Position numbers and translations under genes: made by a program. Shown one piece after another: positions 61,066 to 64,000 of a DNA stretch of 64,000 nucleotides. Source of the stretch: Frigoribacterium sp. CG_9.8 (GTDB lineage Bacteria > Actinomycetota > Actinomycetes > Actinomycetales > Microbacteriaceae); NCBI RefSeq assembly GCF_015751965.1, contig NZ_JADOVH010000002.1:310001-374000 (forward strand). The letters are read 5' to 3'. Under the pieces are notes generated by a model, which saw nothing but the letters and a program-made list of their open reading frames with translations, was not told the DNA's origin and did not search any database. Within the stretch, counting starts at the first letter, position 1; each line of letters opens with the position of its first letter.

Positions 61066-61334
61066 TATGGGTTCCTTGCAGTCGGGATGCTCAACCGCGC
61101 GGCGATGGTCGCGTCATGGCTTTACAATAGCTCCGCGGTGGGGTCGTGTCCATGGTGCGGTGGGCGGCGGGGGTTCGGCTTGACCGACCTTCGGTGTGGC
61201 TCCCGCGATCGCCAAATCGTGAGGGCCGGCCTGGATTGTTCACCATAGGCAAGGGGATTTATCCATCGCGGTTGCGGTCATACGTGGCGTGCAAAACATC
61301 AATCTGGGCCACATAGACGATTAGAATTCCAGGC

Positions 61335-63644
61335 ATGGAGCCTGAGATTCAGAGGAGTGGCGAGGAGATTCGCAGGCTTCTCGGCGGCGGAGGTTTCGAT
61401 GCGATCTTCGCTGCGAACACCGAGGCGATGTTCGTCTGCGCGACGGACGGCTCGTTTATCGATGGGAACTCGGCCATGCTGGCCAACTCGGGATATTCCC
61501 GCGCGGAACTCGAGCTCTTCCAATTCGGGTACTGGGTGCACCCGGAGGATAGGCAGCTGGCCGATGCCCAATTCGCAGCCGCTGTTGCAGGCGAGACGCA
61601 GCAGTACATCTCGAGCGGAGGCCCTCGTGATGGATCGACCGTGCGCAACAGCATCACCCTGATCCCATTCATGCATGATGGGCGCACAATCGCCGTGGTG
61701 GGCGTGACTACCGACATTACTCGCCTCCGCAGCATGGTTACCACCGATCTCAACCGTTCATCCAGCTCGGAGGCTCGTTTCGCGGCCGTGCTTGGCTCGA
61801 TCTCCGACGCGTTGCTCTGTGTGGACCGGGAGTACCGCGCGACCTACCTCAATCCACGAGCGGAACAACTCGGCCAAGTACACGCGAGCAAGCTTCTGGG
61901 GCAGGTCATCTGGGATGTCTTCCCCGAGATACTCGGCAGCGAGTTCTCCATCGCCCTCGCGAGGGCAATCAGCGAGCAGCGCACGACAGTAGTGCGCGGC
62001 TACTACACGCGTCTAAAAATCTGGGTCGAGGCAACTGCCTATCCGATAGACGAAGGGTTGGCGATCTATTTCCGCGACGTGAGCGAGTCCGAGTCCACTC
62101 GTCAGGAGCTCGCGAGCCAGATGGCGCAGTTGGCTGAGCAGAGCGCGCTGCTCGACATCGCCCGTGATGCCATCCTCGTGCGGAACCTCGACAGTAAGAT
62201 CCGCTACTGGAACGCCGCCGCCTCCCGGATCTATGGCTGGTCTCGCGAGGAAGTAATCGGGTCACTGGCGCGCGTTGTGATGTTCGCGGATCCGGCTCCG
62301 TTCGATCGAGCGCTCGAGGCCACGGTGCGCGACGGACACTGGTCAGGCGAGTTTCAGAACCTCACGAAGTCCGGAGCCGAGATCACCGTCGGTAGCCACT
62401 GGACGCTCGTGAGGGATTCTGAGGGCCGCCCCGAATCGATCTTCTCGGTTCACACGGATGTCACCGAAAGGCGCCGAAGCGAGCAGCGGGATCTCCGGGC
62501 ACAGCGGTTGGAGAGTCTTGGCACCCTTGCCAGCGGGATCGCGCACGATCTCAACAACGTACTCACGCCGATCTTGATGGCTGTGCAGCTACTCGTTCCC
62601 GGCGAGTCGGATACGCGTCGCCGGGAGATTCTCCAGTCGACCGAACTCGCGACCAAACGCGGAGCCGACATGATCCGGCAGGTGCTGTCATTCGCCAGCG
62701 GTGCAAATATTCATCGGGTGCCGGTCGACATGAAGGACGTGATCGACGAACTCGAGTCGCTCTCCGCCAAGACCCTCCCGGAGAATGTCTCGGCAATGTT
62801 CACGGTGGACGCAGACCTCTGGCAGACCAGCGGCAATGCGACCCAATTGCTGCGAGTGCTGATGAACCTCGTCGCGAACGCCGAAGATGCCATGCCGGAC
62901 GGCGGCACCCTGGATATCCGTGCACGCAACTTCACCCTGACAGACGTCTACTCCTCGGCCAACAACTTCGCAGCCCCCGGCGATTACGTCATGGTCGAGG
63001 TCCAGGACTCGGGATCCGGCATTGCGCATTCTGTCCTCGACAAGATCTTCGAGCCCTTCTTCACCACCAAGCCGACCGGTGCAGGCACGGGGCTCGGCCT
63101 TTCGACGTCGCTCGCGATCATCCGTGGGCACAACGGCGCAATGCAGGTATGTAGCGAACCGGGACACGGCACTGTATTGCGACTGCGCCTCCCGGCAACT
63201 GGCAAGCGCGGTAACACAGCGAATGCGAATGTCCGAGTCGAGGAGCACCCGCGTGGTGCTGGTGAGCTCATTCTCGTGGTTGACGACGAAGCTGCGATCC
63301 GTAATCTGACCTGCCGCACCCTCGATACCTACGGCTACATCACTGCGATCGCGAGCAACGGAGCGGAAGCGATCGAATACCTGGATTCCCAGACCTCAGC
63401 CGTCGCCCTGGTACTGACCGACATGGCGATGCCCGTGATGGATGGAGCCACGACCGCGCGCTATCTGCACGAGCACCATCCGGATGTCCCGGTTATCGCC
63501 ACGAGCGGTTTGACCACCATTGGCGGAGTAGACCGAGCTCGCTCGTCGGGAATTCATGCATTCCTGGCCAAGCCCTTCACCACCGCCGAGCTGCTGTGCG
63601 CCATCAACGATGCGCTGCATCCCGAGAGGGCTCACGAACGATGA
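61335..63644 (+). CDS. PAS-containing hybrid histidine kinase with receiver
   Basis: 769 residues. Three PAS domains (about 15-130, 148-255, 265-385) are followed by HisKA with SGIAHDLNN (phospho-acceptor His404), HATPase with NLVANAEDAMP, DSGSGIA and GTGLGLS, and a C-terminal receiver with DDE, Asp696 in LTDMAMPVMDG and Lys in LAKPF. No membrane helix is visible, so it is a cytoplasmic sensor. None of its PAS domains has the LOV Cys motif. The stop overlaps the response-regulator start by four bases. Confidence 0.94.
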   Translation: MEPEIQRSGEEIRRLLGGGGFDAIFAANTEAMFVCATDGSFIDGNSAMLANSGYSRAELELFQFGYWVHPEDRQLADAQFAAAVAGETQQYISSGGPRDGSTVRNSITLIPFMHDGRTIAVVGVTTDITRLRSMVTTDLNRSSSSEARFAAVLGSISDALLCVDREYRATYLNPRAEQLGQVHASKLLGQVIWDVFPEILGSEFSIALARAISEQRTTVVRGYYTRLKIWVEATAYPIDEGLAIYFRDVSESESTRQELASQMAQLAEQSALLDIARDAILVRNLDSKIRYWNAAASRIYGWSREEVIGSLARVVMFADPAPFDRALEATVRDGHWSGEFQNLTKSGAEITVGSHWTLVRDSEGRPESIFSVHTDVTERRRSEQRDLRAQRLESLGTLASGIAHDLNNVLTPILMAVQLLVPGESDTRRREILQSTELATKRGADMIRQVLSFASGANIHRVPVDMKDVIDELESLSAKTLPENVSAMFTVDADLWQTSGNATQLLRVLMNLVANAEDAMPDGGTLDIRARNFTLTDVYSSANNFAAPGDYVMVEVQDSGSGIAHSVLDKIFEPFFTTKPTGAGTGLGLSTSLAIIRGHNGAMQVCSEPGHGTVLRLRLPATGKRGNTANANVRVEEHPRGAGELILVVDDEAAIRNLTCRTLDTYGYITAIASNGAEAIEYLDSQTSAVALVLTDMAMPVMDGATTARYLHEHHPDVPVIATSGLTTIGGVDRARSSGIHAFLAKPFTTAELLCAINDALHPERAHER

Positions 63645-64000
63645 CTGTACTGAGTGAACCAGCTGTACCGACTGAACCAGCTGTACCGACTGAACCGACC
63701 GTACCGACTGAACCGACTGTACCGACTGCAGCAACGGCAACAGGCAAGTTGAAGGTCGTGGTCGTCGACGATGATGCTTTCATCACCTCGCTGGTTGCCG
63801 AAGGTCTCAGAGGCATAGGACTGCTCGTTGACACGGCTACCTCGACGGCGGATGCATGGGAACTCGTCGCCAGCGAACAACCCAATGCCCTGGTCAGCGA
63901 TCTCCACTTCGGCTCCGGCGAATCGGCTGCCACACTGCTCCATCGCGTTCATGAGGAGTTTCCCTGGGTGGGACTCGTGGTGTTGACCGCCCACCTCTCG
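63641..64000 (+). CDS. response regulator (3' end outside window)
   Basis: 120 residues visible; the frame is open to the edge. A four-copy Glu-Pro-Ala-Val-Pro-Thr repeat precedes the receiver domain, with DDD at about residues 42-44, the acceptor Asp in LVSDLHFG and the Thr/Ala in VVLTAH. It is coupled to the hybrid kinase by ATGA. An output domain may lie beyond the window. The repeat tail before a receiver is unusual. Confidence 0.9.
   Translation, partial: MTVLSEPAVPTEPAVPTEPTVPTEPTVPTAATATGKLKVVVVDDDAFITSLVAEGLRGIGLLVDTATSTADAWELVASEQPNALVSDLHFGSGESAATLLHRVHEEFPWVGLVVLTAHLS
63654..63725 (+). repeat. 18-bp tandem repeat in response-regulator N-terminus
   Basis: Four copies of CTGAACCAGCTGTACCGA-like units (63654, 63672, 63690, 63708) encode Glu-Pro-Ala/Thr-Val-Pro-Thr. 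The last two copies share further changes. Confidence 0.95.

Noticed and set aside
1-64000. Insertion sequence, integrase or prophage
   Set aside because: I found no transposase, integrase or phage structural motif, and composition looks even across the window.

Overview
The window looks like chromosomal DNA of a high-GC Gram-positive bacterium (Actinomycetota, probably order Micrococcales and plausibly family Microbacteriaceae). This is inferred from the high GC, frequent GTG starts, four-base ATGA/GTGA gene overlaps, the MEP-pathway/Rip1 order dxr - site-2 protease - ispG, the nusA-ylxR-infB-rbfA order and an actinobacterial PFNA-type cluster. I see no rRNA, tRNA, CRISPR array, insertion sequence or prophage. 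Almost all of the window is coding.

Layout. 1-17361 (+): a tightly packed locus with a PP2C phosphatase (cut by the window start), a Ser/Thr kinase, a giant Ig-like/FN3 surface protein, a MoxR ATPase, a DUF58 protein, a transglutaminase-fold membrane protein without its catalytic Cys and His, a zinc-ribbon/FHA protein and an FtsK/EccC-like membrane ATPase. It resembles the bifidobacterial PFNA cluster (kinase, FN3, AAA-ATPase, DUF58, transglutaminase) joined to a type VII-secretion-like motor. 17424-26900: alanine dehydrogenase, then a polyamine-type ABC transporter (potDABC) with an aminotransferase, facing a GABA aminotransferase/asparaginase operon, so nitrogen-compound uptake and catabolism. 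26943-36204: OsmC, a two-domain FKBP lipoprotein, dxr, an inverted kinase/lipoprotein pair, a Rip1-type site-2 protease, ispG and proS.

36440-47166: the information-processing cluster nusA, ylxR, infB and rbfA, then mutY, a nucleoside-kinase-like gene, panE, truB, two small membrane proteins and ribF. No rimP is seen in its usual place before nusA, and ylxR appears to need an ATC start. 47217-53103: a ROK sugar kinase operon (-) diverges from a SorC/DeoR-type regulator, deoC and two aldehyde dehydrogenase genes. The second ALDH is only an N-terminal half, so the pair resembles an ALDH16 protein split in two. A perfect 8-2-8 inverted repeat before the regulator is a likely operator. 53168-60321: membrane and envelope genes (HGSNAT/DUF1624-like, SDR with a C-terminal SRPBCC/DUF2867-like region, SGNH hydrolase, Stealth sugar-phosphate transferase, small membrane proteins). 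60571-64000: a short LOV (blue-light) protein diverging from a PAS hybrid histidine kinase and a response regulator that runs off the end.

The most unusual property is spread over the whole window: more than twenty independent short tandem repeats (mostly 9-18 bp units, 2-6 copies) lie in disordered protein tails or linkers, in spacers and across stop codons. Inside genes the unit is always a multiple of three; in spacers it is often 11, 14 or 16 bp. Their number and placement suggest recurrent small tandem duplication in this lineage.
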